Assembly: GCF_001632775.1 (NCBI RefSeq)
Contig: NZ_CP015249.1
Location: 3,142,686-3,206,685 of the forward strand
From: Dokdonella koreensis DS-123
GTDB taxonomy: Bacteria; Pseudomonadota; Gammaproteobacteria; Xanthomonadales; Rhodanobacteraceae
Length of the DNA: 64,000 nt
Direction of reading: 5' to 3'
Under the pieces are notes generated by a model. It was not told the DNA's origin. It saw nothing but the letters and a program-made list of their open reading frames with translations, and searched no databases. The position numbers were made by a program, and so were the translations under genes. Below, piece by piece: positions 8,758-17,408 of the stretch (position 1 is its first letter; each line of letters starts with the position of its first letter).

Positions 8758-9411
8758 ATGAAGTTCGGTTGGTCGCTCGCATTGGCGGGCTTGGTCGTGG
8801 CGGGCTCCGCGTTTGCGCAGGACACCTCGAGCGACAAAGGAAAGGTCTCGTACGCGGTCGGCTACGATCTCGGCGCCAAGATGAAGGCGCAGTCGGGTGC
8901 CGATCTCGACATCAACACCGTGGTCAAGGCGCTGCAGGACGGCTTCGCCGGCCGCGGCCCGGCGGTGCCGGAAGACCAGCTGCGCGCGGCGATGGAGAAG
9001 TACGCCGAGAAGAAGAAGGGCGAGGCCGACCAGGAGCTGGCCGCCAACAAGCGCTCCAGCGACGCCTTCATGGCCAGCAACCGCAGCAAGAAGGGCATCG
9101 TCGCGCTGCCGTCGGGCGTGCAGTACCAGGTCATCGACGAGGGCTCCGGCAAGCAGGTCACGGCCGCCGCCGAAGTCACCATGCACTTCCGCATCTCCAA
9201 GACCGACGGCCAGGAGCTGCGCAGCACCTTCGCCGGCCCGCCGCCGAAGCTCAAGACGCCCGAGCTGACCCAGGTCTCCGGCAACGGCAACCTGGCCGAG
9301 GTCGTCCAGCGCATGAAGGTGGGCGACTACTGGCGCGTGTTCCTGCCGCCGGACCAGAGCACCAACAACCTGGTCGTGATCTGGGAAATCAAGATCGTCG
9401 ACGTCAAGTAA
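8758..9411 (+). CDS. Exported FKBP-type peptidyl-prolyl isomerase (FkpA/Mip-like)
   Basis: A 217-residue protein with a Sec signal peptide (cleavage expected after AGSAFA, residue ~20). An N-terminal helical dimerisation region (residues 25-105) contains YAVGYDLGAKM, typical of Mip/FkpA N-domains. An FKBP-like domain follows from about residue 115. The FKBP half starts normally with LPSGVQYQVIDEGSG, but the usual GTEFDSS and VIPGWTEAL/PWxAYG segments are altered (ELRSTFAGPPP, NLAEVVQRMKVGDYWRVFLPP), so isomerase activity may be weak and chaperone function more important. A strong GGAGG ribosome site precedes the ATG. A hairpin terminator follows 24 bp after the stop. Likely a periplasmic folding factor. 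Confidence 0.87.
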   Translation: MKFGWSLALAGLVVAGSAFAQDTSSDKGKVSYAVGYDLGAKMKAQSGADLDINTVVKALQDGFAGRGPAVPEDQLRAAMEKYAEKKKGEADQELAANKRSSDAFMASNRSKKGIVALPSGVQYQVIDEGSGKQVTAAAEVTMHFRISKTDGQELRSTFAGPPPKLKTPELTQVSGNGNLAEVVQRMKVGDYWRVFLPPDQSTNNLVVIWEIKIVDVK

Positions 9412-9435
9412 GCGGCATCGCCTGACGTCACACGC

Positions 9436-9463
9436 CGAACGCCGCGGCCTGCCGCGGCGTTCG
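9436..9463 (+). terminator. Intrinsic terminator after FKBP gene
   Basis: A perfect 12-bp stem (9436-9447 with 9452-9463) with a CCTG loop starts 25 bp past the FKBP stop, followed closely by a short CGTTT run. Good stem-loop, weak T tract. Confidence 0.7.
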
Positions 9464-9539
9464 CGTTTGGGGCGGCCGCCCGGGCCACCGGGCGTAGAAT
9501 GACGGTCCGACGTCCTTGGGTTCCGATCACCTCCCGCGC

Positions 9540-9740
9540 ATGGCCTGGCTTCCCGCTCCTCGTCCGCCCCAACCGGTGCAGAGTCCCTGCATCGGCCTGT
9601 GCCTGCTCGATCGCGACGGCCGCTGCGAGGGCTGCCTGCGCACGGGCGCGGAGATCGCCGGCTGGCTGTCGATGACGCCGGCCGAGCGCGAGCACCTGAT
9701 GGCGGTGGTGCTGCCGCAGCGCGAGAAGGAACGGCCGTGA
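9540..9740 (+). CDS. DUF1289 family cysteine-rich small protein
   Basis: A 66-residue protein with the DUF1289 signature: SPCIGLC, then a short loop, CEGCLRTGAEIAGW, and a conserved C-terminal helix. Four cysteines in a C-x3-C...C-x2-C pattern suggest a metal site. Function is unknown for the family. The ATG at 9540 is preferred over a TTG at 9516. Its stop overlaps the GTG start of the Nudix gene (GTGA), and the next two genes overlap in the same way, making a tight three-gene operon: DUF1289, CoA pyrophosphatase, sulfurtransferase. Confidence 0.8.
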   Translation: MAWLPAPRPPQPVQSPCIGLCLLDRDGRCEGCLRTGAEIAGWLSMTPAEREHLMAVVLPQREKERP

Positions 9741-10366
9741 GCGCGGCGCTGCGTGCCGGCGGTACGCCGGACATCGCACGGCTGCGCCGCGCCGTGCATC
9801 CGCTCGACACGCCGCCGTGCCCACCCACGGCCGCCGACCGCCTCGTCCCGGACGATCCCGCCGCGCCGCGCAGCGCCGCCGCGGTGCTGGTGCCGCTGGT
9901 GCGTCGCGCCGACGGCCTCACCCTGCTGCTGACGCGCCGCACCGACACGCTGCGCACGCACGCCGGCCAGGTCAGCTTCCCGGGCGGGCGCATCGAGGAC
10001 GACGACGACGGTGCCGTCGGCGCCGCGCTGCGCGAGACACAGGAGGAGACCGGCATCGCGCCGGCCTTCGTGCAGCCGCTGGGCTATCTCGACGCGTTCG
10101 ACACGGTATCGGGCTATTGCGTGTCGCCGGTCGTCGGCCTGGTCGAGCCGGACTTCGCGCTCGCGCCTGACCCGGCCGAGGTCAGCGCGGTGTTCGAGGT
10201 CCCGTTCGCCTACATCCTCACGCCCGGCCGCATGCAGACGACGCGCGTCCAATGGCGCGGCGCGCAGCGGCGCATCCACGAGTTCGACTACGCCGGCCAT
10301 CGCGTCTGGGGCGCGACCGCGGCGATCATCCTCAACCTGATCCAGCGCCTGGAGGCCGTGCAGTGA
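9737..10366 (+). CDS. Nudix hydrolase, probable CoA pyrophosphatase (NudL-like)
   Basis: A 209-residue Nudix protein. The Nudix box is intact, running from GGRIEDDD to RETQEETGI (about residues 83-107), with the catalytic RE and EE glutamates. The preceding RRTDTLRTHAGQVSFPGGR segment (LRTHxGQVSFPGG) is the hallmark of the CoA pyrophosphatase subgroup (NudL/PCD1/NUDT7-8), which splits coenzyme A into 3',5'-ADP and phosphopantetheine. It begins at a GTG overlapping the DUF1289 stop, and its own stop overlaps the GTG of the sulfurtransferase gene. Confidence 0.9.
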   Translation: MSAALRAGGTPDIARLRRAVHPLDTPPCPPTAADRLVPDDPAAPRSAAAVLVPLVRRADGLTLLLTRRTDTLRTHAGQVSFPGGRIEDDDDGAVGAALRETQEETGIAPAFVQPLGYLDAFDTVSGYCVSPVVGLVEPDFALAPDPAEVSAVFEVPFAYILTPGRMQTTRVQWRGAQRRIHEFDYAGHRVWGATAAIILNLIQRLEAVQ

Positions 10367-11214
10367 CGCAACCGATCATCGACGGCCCGGCCCTGGCCGC
10401 GCGCCTGGCCGCCGGCCCGCTGCTGCTGGTCGACGCCCGTTTCGACCTGGCCGATCCGGCCCGCGGCGCCGCCGAGCACGCGCAGGCCCGCCTGCCCGGC
10501 GCGGTGCATGCGGACCTCGACCGCGACCTCTCCGATCATTCGCGCCCGGGCCTGGGGCGCCATCCGCTGCCGACGGCCGAGGCGTTCTCGGCCGTGCTCG
10601 CGCGCTGGGGGTGGCGGCCGGGCCTGCCGGTCGTCGCCTACGACGATGCCGGCGGTGCCCTCGCCGCGGCGCGCCTGTGGTGGCTGCTGCGCACGGCCGG
10701 CATCACCGATGCGGCCGTCCTCGACGGCGGCTTCGGTGCCTGGCGCGCGGCCGGCCTGCCGCTCGAAAGCGGCGAGGTCGCTGCGGCGCCGGCGGGCGAG
10801 GTCGCGCTGCGCTTCGACGCGCAGGCGACGATCGGCTATGCCGAACTGCAGGCGGCGCTCGCCACCGGATCGGTCGTCCTGCTCGATGCACGCGCCGCGC
10901 CGCGCTACCGCGGCGAGGTCGAGCCGATCGACCCGGTCGCCGGCCACGTGCCCGGCGCGCGCAACCGGCCGTTCTCGGACAACCTGGACGCGGCCGGCCG
11001 CTTCAAGCCGCCGGCCGTCCTCGCGGCCGAGTTCACCGCGCTGACCGAGGCCCGTCCGCCTGCCGAGGTCGTGCACATGTGCGGCTCGGGCGTGACCGCC
11101 TGCCACAACCTGCTGGCGATGGCGCACGCCGGCCTCCCCGGCTCGCGCCTGTTCGCACCCTCGTGGAGCGGCTGGGTCGGCGACCGCTCACGGCCGGTCG
11201 CGACCGGCGCCTGA
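10363..11214 (+). CDS. sseA: Thiosulfate/3-mercaptopyruvate sulfurtransferase
   Basis: A 283-residue tandem rhodanese protein: an inactive N-terminal rhodanese domain (residues 1-130) and an active C-terminal one with the catalytic loop MCGSGVTACHN near residue 245. The CGSGVTA loop is characteristic of 3-mercaptopyruvate sulfurtransferases, as opposed to the CRxGx[RK] loop of classical thiosulfate sulfurtransferases. It therefore most likely transfers sulfur from 3-mercaptopyruvate to thiol acceptors or cyanide in the cytoplasm. The GTG start overlaps the stop of the CoA pyrophosphatase gene. Confidence 0.88.
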   Translation: MTQPIIDGPALAARLAAGPLLLVDARFDLADPARGAAEHAQARLPGAVHADLDRDLSDHSRPGLGRHPLPTAEAFSAVLARWGWRPGLPVVAYDDAGGALAAARLWWLLRTAGITDAAVLDGGFGAWRAAGLPLESGEVAAAPAGEVALRFDAQATIGYAELQAALATGSVVLLDARAAPRYRGEVEPIDPVAGHVPGARNRPFSDNLDAAGRFKPPAVLAAEFTALTEARPPAEVVHMCGSGVTACHNLLAMAHAGLPGSRLFAPSWSGWVGDRSRPVATGA

Positions 11215-11235
11215 AGCGCCTGGCATCGACCGCTG

Positions 11236-11254
11236 CCCGCGGCCGGGCCGCGGG
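11236..11254. terminator. Bidirectional hairpin between convergent sulfurtransferase and mrp
   Basis: CCCGCGGC and GCCGCGGG form a perfect 8-bp stem with a CGG loop, 22 bp after the sulfurtransferase stop and 10 bp before the mrp stop. It can work in both directions. No T-run. Confidence 0.5.
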
Positions 11255-11263
11255 GCGCCGCCG

Positions 11264-12355
11264 TCAGCCGTTCTGGACGACGATCTTCGGGAACGCGATC
11301 GACTTGTTGCGCGGCCGCAGCGACAGCTGCGCCGCCGCATGGCGCGCGATCGCGCGGTAGCGCGCCGCCAGGTCCGAGTCGGGCAGCGCCACCACCGTCG
11401 GCGTGCCGCCGTCGGCCTGTTCACGGATGCGGATGTCCAGCGGCAGGCTGCCGAGCAGCGGCACACCGTACTGCGCGGCCATGCGCTCGCCGCCGCCGGC
11501 GCCGAACACGTGTTCCTCGTGCCCGCAGGCCGAACAGACGTGGGTCGCCATGTTCTCGACGATGCCGAGCACCGGCACCTTGACCTTGTCGAACATCTTC
11601 AGCGCCTTGCGCGCATCGAGCAGGGCGATGTCCTGTGGCGTGGTGACGATCACCACGCCGGCCACCGGCACACGCTGGCTCAGGGTCAGCTGGATGTCGC
11701 CGGTGCCCGGCGGCAGGTCGACGACGAGGTAGTCCAGCTCGCCCCAGCGCGTGTCGCCGAGCAGCTGCTGCAGCGCCTGGGTGACCATCGGGCCGCGCCA
11801 GATCATCGGCGTCTCCTCGTCGACCAGCAGGCCGATCGACATCGTCGGCACGCCGTGGCCGCGCGGCGGCTCGATGGTCTTGCCGTCGGGTGATTCGGGC
11901 CGGCCGGACACGCCCATCATGCGCGGCTGGCTGGGGCCGTAGATGTCGGCGTCGAGGATGCCGACCGCGGCGCCCTCCGCCTTCAGCGCCAGCGCCAGGT
12001 TGGCGGCCACGGTGGACTTGCCGACGCCGCCCTTGCCGGAGGCGACCGCGATGACGTTCTTGACGCCGGTCAGCGGCTTGAGGCCTTCCTGCACCTGGTG
12101 CGCGTGCACGCGCGTGCCGATGCCGACCGCGGCCGCGGCGATCGCCGGATCGGCCTCCAGCACGCTGCGCACGCGCTCGGCCAGTTCCGCCTGCCAGGTC
12201 GCCGCCGGATAGGCCAGCTGGATGTCGACCGTGACGCGGTCGCCGTCGACGCCGACGCCGCGCAGCGCGCCGGAACCGACCAGGTCGCGCCCGTCGTGCG
12301 GATCGACCACGGCGGACAGCAGCTGCTTGACGTACTCGGCGCTCGCGGCGTTCAT
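11264..12355 (-). CDS. mrp: Mrp/NBP35-family iron-sulfur cluster carrier ATPase
   Basis: A 363-residue protein with an N-terminal MIP18/DUF59-like domain (residues 5-90) followed by a P-loop ATPase with a deviant Walker A (ASGKGGVGKST), DADIYGPSQPRMMG, and the Walker B-like VVDLPPGTGDI. A CSACGHEEHVFG motif near the C-terminus supplies the CxxC that holds a bridging 4Fe-4S cluster. Mrp (ApbC) transfers Fe-S clusters to apoproteins in the cytoplasm. It is divergent from metG, the usual gammaproteobacterial arrangement. The start is the ATG giving MNAASAEYV. Confidence 0.93.
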   Translation of the reverse strand: MNAASAEYVKQLLSAVVDPHDGRDLVGSGALRGVGVDGDRVTVDIQLAYPAATWQAELAERVRSVLEADPAIAAAAVGIGTRVHAHQVQEGLKPLTGVKNVIAVASGKGGVGKSTVAANLALALKAEGAAVGILDADIYGPSQPRMMGVSGRPESPDGKTIEPPRGHGVPTMSIGLLVDEETPMIWRGPMVTQALQQLLGDTRWGELDYLVVDLPPGTGDIQLTLSQRVPVAGVVIVTTPQDIALLDARKALKMFDKVKVPVLGIVENMATHVCSACGHEEHVFGAGGGERMAAQYGVPLLGSLPLDIRIREQADGGTPTVVALPDSDLAARYRAIARHAAAQLSLRPRNKSIAFPKIVVQNG

Positions 12356-12465
12356 CGGACGAAAATCCAAAGGAGGGCCGTCATTGTAGCGAAGCGCTTC
12401 CGGTGCCGTCCGAAGGCGCGTTCCGGGCATGACATAATTGCAGGTCCGCCACGCCACGCATCCGC

Positions 12466-14601
12466 ATGAGCCGCCAGCTTCTCGTCACCAACGCGCTGCC
12501 GTACGCCAACGGCCACCTGCACCTGGGCCACCTGGTCGGCTACATCCAGGCCGACATCTGGGTGCGCGCGCAGCGCATGGCCGGGCACACCGCCCATTTC
12601 GTCTGCGCCGACGACGCGCACGGCACGCCGATCATGCTGGCCGCCGAGAAGGCCGGCGTCACGCCGGAAGCGTTCATCCAGCCGATCCAGGCCTCGCACG
12701 AGCGCGACTTCGCCGACTTCGGCGTCGCGTTCGACCAGTACCACTCGACCCACACGCCGGAAAACCGCGCGCTGGCCGAGACGATCTACACGCGCCTGCG
12801 CAACGGCGGTTTCATCGCCCGCCGCGCGATCCAGCAGTTGTACGACCCGGTCAAGGCGATGTTCCTGCCGGACCGCTACATCCGCGGTGAATGCCCCAAC
12901 TGCGGCACGCCGGACCAGTACGGCGACAACTGCGAGAACTGCGGCGCCACCTACGCCCCGACCGACCTGCGCAATCCGCGCTCGGTGATGTCGGGCGCGA
13001 CGCCGGTACTGCGCGAATCGGAGCACTACTTCTTCGAGCTGCCGAAGTTCGAGGCGTTCCTGCGCGACTGGCTGGCCGGTGTGCTGACCGGCGGCACCCC
13101 GGTGGCGCACCCGGGCGTGATCGCCAAGCTGCGCGAATGGCTCGACGCCGACGGCGGCCTGCGCGACTGGGACATCTCGCGCGACGCGCCGTACTTCGGC
13201 TTCCCGATCCCCGATGCGCCGGGCAAGTACTTCTACGTCTGGCTCGATGCGCCGATCGGCTACCTGGCCAGCTTCAAGGTCCTGTGCGAGCGCACCGGCC
13301 TGTCGTTCGACGACTGGCTGCGGCCCGACAGCGCCACCGAGCTGCACCACTTCATCGGCAAGGACATCGTCAACTTCCACGGCCTGTTCTGGCCGGCGAT
13401 GCTGCAGGGCGCCTCGCTGCGCGTGCCGACCGCGCTGCACGTCAACGGCTACCTGACCGTCAACGGCGCGAAGATGTCCAAATCGCGCGGCACCTTCATC
13501 CAGGCGCGCACCTACCTCGACGCCGGCCTCGACCCGGATGCGCTGCGCTACTACTTCGCGGCCAAGTCCTCCGGCGGCGTCGTCGACCTGGACCTCAACC
13601 TGGAAGACTTCGCGCAGCGCGTCAATGCCGACCTGGTCGGCAAGTTCGTCAACATCGCCAGCCGCTGCGCGAAGCTGCTGGAGACGCATTTCGACAACCG
13701 CCTGATCGCCCCGTTCTGGGTCACCGCGCCGGGCGCGCCGCAGCCGCCGCAGGCCTACGAGGCCAAGGCGATCGAGAACCTCGCGCTGGCGACCGGGCAG
13801 CTCGCGCGCGCGGTCGAGCTGTACGACCGCGACGAGTTCAGCAAGGTGGTGGCGGCGGTCATGCAGGTGGCCGACCGCGCCAACGAGTACATCGCCGAAG
13901 CCGCACCCTGGGCGGTCGCCAAGGACCCCGCGCGCCGCCACGAGCTGCACGTGATCGTGTCCACCGGCATCAACCTGTTCCGCGCGATCGCCTGCGCGCT
14001 CAAGCCGGTGCTGCCGCGGATCGCCGCCGAGGCCGAGCGGTTCCTGGCGCTGCCGGACGGCTTCCGTGGTTTCGGCGACGTCGCCGCCCACCTGGGCGAT
14101 CACGCGGTCGCCGCCTACCGGCCGCTGGCCACGCGCATCGACCCCAGGCAGGTCGAGGCGATGGTCGCCGCGTCGACCGAGTCGCTGGCCGCACCGGCGG
14201 CCCCGTCACCCGCGCCGCCGGCACCGGAGGCGGCAAAGGCCACCGCCGCGACGCCGGACGCCGCCCTGCCGCCGATCGGCATCGACGATTTCGCACGGCT
14301 CGACCTGCGCATCGGCAAGGTGCTGGAATGCGCGTTCGTCGAGGGCTCGGACAAGCTGCTGCGCTTCCGCCTCGATGCCGGTCCGCTCGGCGAGCGACAG
14401 ATCTTCTCGGGCATCCGCGCCGCCTACGGCGAGCCGGAAGCGCTGATCGGGCGCAGCGTGGTGTTCGTGGCCAACCTCGCGCCGCGCAAGATGCGCTTCG
14501 GCGTCTCCGAAGGGATGATCCTGTCGGCCGGCAGTGGCGGGGCGGATCTGTTCCTGCTCGACGTCGACGCCGGCGCGCCGCCCGGCGCGCCGGTGCGCTG
14601 A
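12466..14601 (+). CDS. metG: Methionyl-tRNA synthetase
   Basis: A 711-residue class I synthetase of full length. The HIGH-type motif appears as HLHLGH (about residues 17-22) and the KMSKS loop as GAKMSKSRG with Lys336. A knuckle with CPNCG and CENCG (about residues 143-161) binds zinc in the long MetG1 form. An alanine/proline-rich linker (residues ~570-600) leads to a C-terminal tRNA-binding (EMAP/Trbp111) domain beginning [18 protein letters not shown], which dimerises the enzyme. It charges tRNA-Met for initiation and elongation. It is divergent from mrp with a 110-bp promoter gap and starts a series DUF2007, rnfB, nth. Confidence 0.97.
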   Translation: MSRQLLVTNALPYANGHLHLGHLVGYIQADIWVRAQRMAGHTAHFVCADDAHGTPIMLAAEKAGVTPEAFIQPIQASHERDFADFGVAFDQYHSTHTPENRALAETIYTRLRNGGFIARRAIQQLYDPVKAMFLPDRYIRGECPNCGTPDQYGDNCENCGATYAPTDLRNPRSVMSGATPVLRESEHYFFELPKFEAFLRDWLAGVLTGGTPVAHPGVIAKLREWLDADGGLRDWDISRDAPYFGFPIPDAPGKYFYVWLDAPIGYLASFKVLCERTGLSFDDWLRPDSATELHHFIGKDIVNFHGLFWPAMLQGASLRVPTALHVNGYLTVNGAKMSKSRGTFIQARTYLDAGLDPDALRYYFAAKSSGGVVDLDLNLEDFAQRVNADLVGKFVNIASRCAKLLETHFDNRLIAPFWVTAPGAPQPPQAYEAKAIENLALATGQLARAVELYDRDEFSKVVAAVMQVADRANEYIAEAAPWAVAKDPARRHELHVIVSTGINLFRAIACALKPVLPRIAAEAERFLALPDGFRGFGDVAAHLGDHAVAAYRPLATRIDPRQVEAMVAASTESLAAPAAPSPAPPAPEAAKATAATPDAALPPIGIDDFARLDLRIGKVLECAFVEGSDKLLRFRLDAGPLGERQIFSGIRAAYGEPEALIGRSVVFVANLAPRKMRFGVSEGMILSAGSGGADLFLLDVDAGAPPGAPVR

Positions 14602-14612
14602 CCGCAGCGGCC

Positions 14613-15161
14613 ATGCGCTGCGTCGACTGGGCGGCCGAGTATCTCGACGGTCACGTCGTCGTCGCGGTGTTGCGCGCCGAGGGATTCGATGCGCACCTGT
14701 TCGACGAGGCGACGGTCCGCCAGGACTGGTTCAAGATCCTCGCCTACGGCGGTTTCCGCGTCATGGTGCCGGCGCGCGAGGCCAACGCCGCCCGCAGCGT
14801 GGTGGCGGCCTATCGCGACGGCACCCTGGCGCTCGATCCGGGCCTGGTCGAACACCCCGCCTGCCCGCACTTCGGCGACCTGCACGGCGAGCCCGACCCG
14901 CGGCCGCGCCGCCGGCTGTTCCTGGCCTATGGCCTGTGGTCGGCGTTCGGTTTCGCGCTGATCGTCACCGGGCTGGGCGAGGACGCCATCCTGGTGGTCG
15001 CGGCGCTGCCGTGGCTGGTCATGCTGCTGGTGCCGTTGCTGCGCCACCTGGCCGTCAGCCGCTACCGCTGCCCGGCCTGTGCGCATGCCTGGCGCGCCGC
15101 GCCGACCGCGTTCGTGCGCTTGCGCCAGGCGGCCGAAACGGCCGCGGCCGCAAACCGATGA
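14613..15161 (+). CDS. DUF2007-domain membrane protein
   Basis: A 182-residue protein. Residues 1-70 match the DUF2007 pattern ([19 protein letters not shown], then GGFRVMVP), a small ferredoxin-like fold annotated as putative signal-transducing. Two membrane helices follow (about 108-150). The tail has a CPAC motif after YRC, a possible half zinc ribbon. It begins 11 bp after metG and its stop overlaps rnfB by ATGA, so it belongs to the metG-rnfB-nth transcription unit. Exact role unknown. Confidence 0.72.
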   Translation: MRCVDWAAEYLDGHVVVAVLRAEGFDAHLFDEATVRQDWFKILAYGGFRVMVPAREANAARSVVAAYRDGTLALDPGLVEHPACPHFGDLHGEPDPRPRRRLFLAYGLWSAFGFALIVTGLGEDAILVVAALPWLVMLLVPLLRHLAVSRYRCPACAHAWRAAPTAFVRLRQAAETAAAANR

Positions 15162-15802
15162 CCGCCGCGGACCCGACCCTGGCCGATCGCATCGACGCCG
15201 TGCTGCCGCAGACGCAGTGCACGCGCTGCGGCTATCCGGCCTGCCGTCCGTACGCCGACGCGATCGCGCGCGGCGAGGCGGCGATCAACCAGTGCCCGCC
15301 CGGCGGCGCGGCCGGCATCCAGGCGCTGGCGGCGCTGACCGGCCAGCCGGCGCAGCCGCTCGACCCGCGGTACGGGCACGAGGCCGCACCGCTGCTCGCC
15401 GTCATCGACGAGGACACCTGCATCGGCTGCACCAAGTGCATCCAGGCCTGCCCGGTCGATGCGATCGTCGGTGCCGCCAAGCGCATGCATACCGTGATCA
15501 CGGCCGAATGCACGGGCTGCGAGCTGTGCCTGCCACCCTGCCCGGTGGACTGCATCGACCTGGTGCCGGTACGGCCGGCGCCGCTGGCGCGGTCCGAGGT
15601 GCTCGCGCGTGCCGCCCATGCGCGGCAGCGCTTCGAGGCGCGCAATGCACGGCCGGCCCGCGAACGCGAAGCGCGCGAAATGCGCCGGTCCCCCGCCGCT
15701 GCCGAGCCGGCCGCGGCAGCGGCCCCGATCAGCCGCACTGCCGTGCTCGCGGCGATCGCCCGCGGCAAGGCGCGGCGCGGCGGCGGGTCGACGCCGCCAT
15801 GA
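15158..15802 (+). CDS. rnfB: RnfB-like electron transport ferredoxin, stand-alone
   Basis: A 214-residue protein with an N-terminal [12 protein letters not shown]...NQCPPGG domain (one 4Fe-4S cluster in RnfB) and a two-cluster ferredoxin region ([12 protein letters not shown] and [12 protein letters not shown], about residues 89-130). The C-terminal ~75 residues are charged and low-complexity. Unlike classical RnfB, no N-terminal membrane helix is present, and no other rnf genes lie in the window. This soluble stand-alone form next to nth and metG is common in xanthomonads; its electron partner is not obvious. Start and stop overlap both neighbours by 4 bp, indicating translational coupling. 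Confidence 0.88.
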   Translation: MTAADPTLADRIDAVLPQTQCTRCGYPACRPYADAIARGEAAINQCPPGGAAGIQALAALTGQPAQPLDPRYGHEAAPLLAVIDEDTCIGCTKCIQACPVDAIVGAAKRMHTVITAECTGCELCLPPCPVDCIDLVPVRPAPLARSEVLARAAHARQRFEARNARPAREREAREMRRSPAAAEPAAAAAPISRTAVLAAIARGKARRGGGSTPP

Positions 15803-16434
15803 AGCGACCGGACGTCGTCGCGCTGTTCACGCGCCTGCGCGAGCTCAATCCGCACCCGACCACCGAACTGGCCTACACCACGCCGTTCGAGCTGCTGGTC
15901 GCGGTGATCCTGTCGGCGCAGGCGACCGACGTCGGCGTCAACAAGGCCACGCGCCGGCTCTACCCGGTGGCCAACACGCCGCAGGCGATCCTCGCGCTCG
16001 GCGAGGCCGGGCTCAAGCGCTACATCGCGACGATCGGCCTGTACAACGCCAAGGCCAAGAACATCATCGCCACCTGCGCGATCCTGGTCGAGCGCTACGG
16101 CGGCGAAGTGCCGCGCTCGCGCGAGGCGCTCGAGGCGCTGCCCGGCGTCGGCCGCAAGACCGCCAACGTCGTGCTGAACACCGCCTTCGGCGAGCCGACG
16201 ATCGCGGTCGACACGCACATCTTCCGCGTCGCCAACCGCACGGGACTGGCACCCGGCAAGGACGTGCGCGCGGTGGAGGACAAACTCATGAAGGTGGTGC
16301 CGGCCGAATTCCGGCACGACGCCCACCACTGGCTGATCCTGCACGGCCGCTACGTCTGCAAGGCGCGCAAGCCCGACTGCCCGCAGTGCGTGATCCGCGA
16401 CCTGTGCCGCTGGCCCGACAAGACGCCGGCCTGA
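15799..16434 (+). CDS. nth: Endonuclease III
   Basis: A 211-residue DNA glycosylase/AP lyase for oxidised pyrimidines. The helix-hairpin-helix [12 protein letters not shown] contains the catalytic lysine (about residue 119), and VDTHIFR contains the catalytic aspartate (about 137). The C-terminal cluster loop is [17 protein letters not shown], exactly the C-x6-C-x2-C-x5-C pattern for 4Fe-4S. Length matches E. coli Nth. It overlaps rnfB by ATGA; the pairing of rnfB and nth is conserved in many gammaproteobacteria. Confidence 0.96.
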   Translation: MKRPDVVALFTRLRELNPHPTTELAYTTPFELLVAVILSAQATDVGVNKATRRLYPVANTPQAILALGEAGLKRYIATIGLYNAKAKNIIATCAILVERYGGEVPRSREALEALPGVGRKTANVVLNTAFGEPTIAVDTHIFRVANRTGLAPGKDVRAVEDKLMKVVPAEFRHDAHHWLILHGRYVCKARKPDCPQCVIRDLCRWPDKTPA

Positions 16435-16485
16435 TCCGCCCGCACGGCACGCGCCGCGCCGGTCGCCGGCGCCGCCGGCTGCCGC

Positions 16486-17310
16486 TCAGCGGCTCTCGGG
16501 CACGCTGACGCGGCCGGAGACGTCGCTGTGGTAGACCGAGCCGCTGCGCTGCGCCTCGACCGTCAGGTCGCCGCGGACGCCGCGCGCGGTGACGTCGCCC
16601 GAGCCGATCGAACCGACCGAGACGTTGCCGACGATGTCGCGCACCGTGACATCGCCGGACCCGATGCGCTCGACACGGACGTCGCCGGCGACGTCGGTGA
16701 ACGCCAGGTCGCCCGAGCCGACCTGGCCGACGCTGACCGGCCCGCTCACGCGCTGGGCCTTTACGTCGCCGGAGCCGGCGGCGCGCAGCTGAAGCGAGCC
16801 GATCGTGTCGAGCTCGGCATCGCCGGAGCCGACCTTGACGGCGACCGCGCCGGCGATGCGGCTGGCCTCCAGGTCGCCCGAACCGGAAACGAACGAGAGA
16901 CCGGCCACGTCGCGGATCTCCGCGTCGCCCGACCCGGCATCGACCTCGACCAGCAGCTGTGCCGGCACCCGCACGGTCAGGTCGATGTAGGCGTAGTTCG
17001 AGCCGAACAGGCCGCTCGAGGGCCCGGTGCGCTCGACCCAGAGGCTGGCCCGGTCGCCGCTGCGCGAGTCCTTGATCGCCAGGCCGTCCAGGCCCGCCTG
17101 CTCGGAGGCGCAGGCGCGGCCGCGCACCTCGATCCGCGCCAGCCCGGCCACGCCTTCGAGCTTCATGTCGTTGGCCTCCAGCCGGAACGCCGCCGTCTTG
17201 AGCCCGGCGGCATCGATGTCCAGCGTGCGTTGCGCGCTGAACGCGCAGGAATCGGCGAACGCCGCGGTCGAGGTGAGCGACAGCAGCACGGAAAGCAGGA
17301 CTCGCGACAT
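16486..17310 (-). CDS. Exported GSGD-repeat protein (DUF2807/DUF4097-like)
   Basis: A 274-residue protein with a Sec signal peptide (cleavage after AAFA, residue ~19). From residue ~130 it contains seven regularly spaced GSGD turns about 16-19 residues apart, plus a degenerate eighth (RSGSVYH). This is the pattern of DUF2807/DUF4097 right-handed beta-helix proteins, in which each GSGD marks a coil corner. Likely periplasmic or surface-attached; function unknown for the family. It is convergent with nth and reads away from the antiporter, with 98 bp to the latter gene's end. Confidence 0.75.
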   Translation of the reverse strand: MSRVLLSVLLSLTSTAAFADSCAFSAQRTLDIDAAGLKTAAFRLEANDMKLEGVAGLARIEVRGRACASEQAGLDGLAIKDSRSGDRASLWVERTGPSSGLFGSNYAYIDLTVRVPAQLLVEVDAGSGDAEIRDVAGLSFVSGSGDLEASRIAGAVAVKVGSGDAELDTIGSLQLRAAGSGDVKAQRVSGPVSVGQVGSGDLAFTDVAGDVRVERIGSGDVTVRDIVGNVSVGSIGSGDVTARGVRGDLTVEAQRSGSVYHSDVSGRVSVPESR

Positions 17311-17408
17311 GACCGGTCTCCTCGTGGACGTTGGGATCTTCGATACGCCGGGACCGCCGATGGTTTACACCCGTGGCGAGAAAAAGTCCGCGACCGCCGC
17401 CCGGCCGT

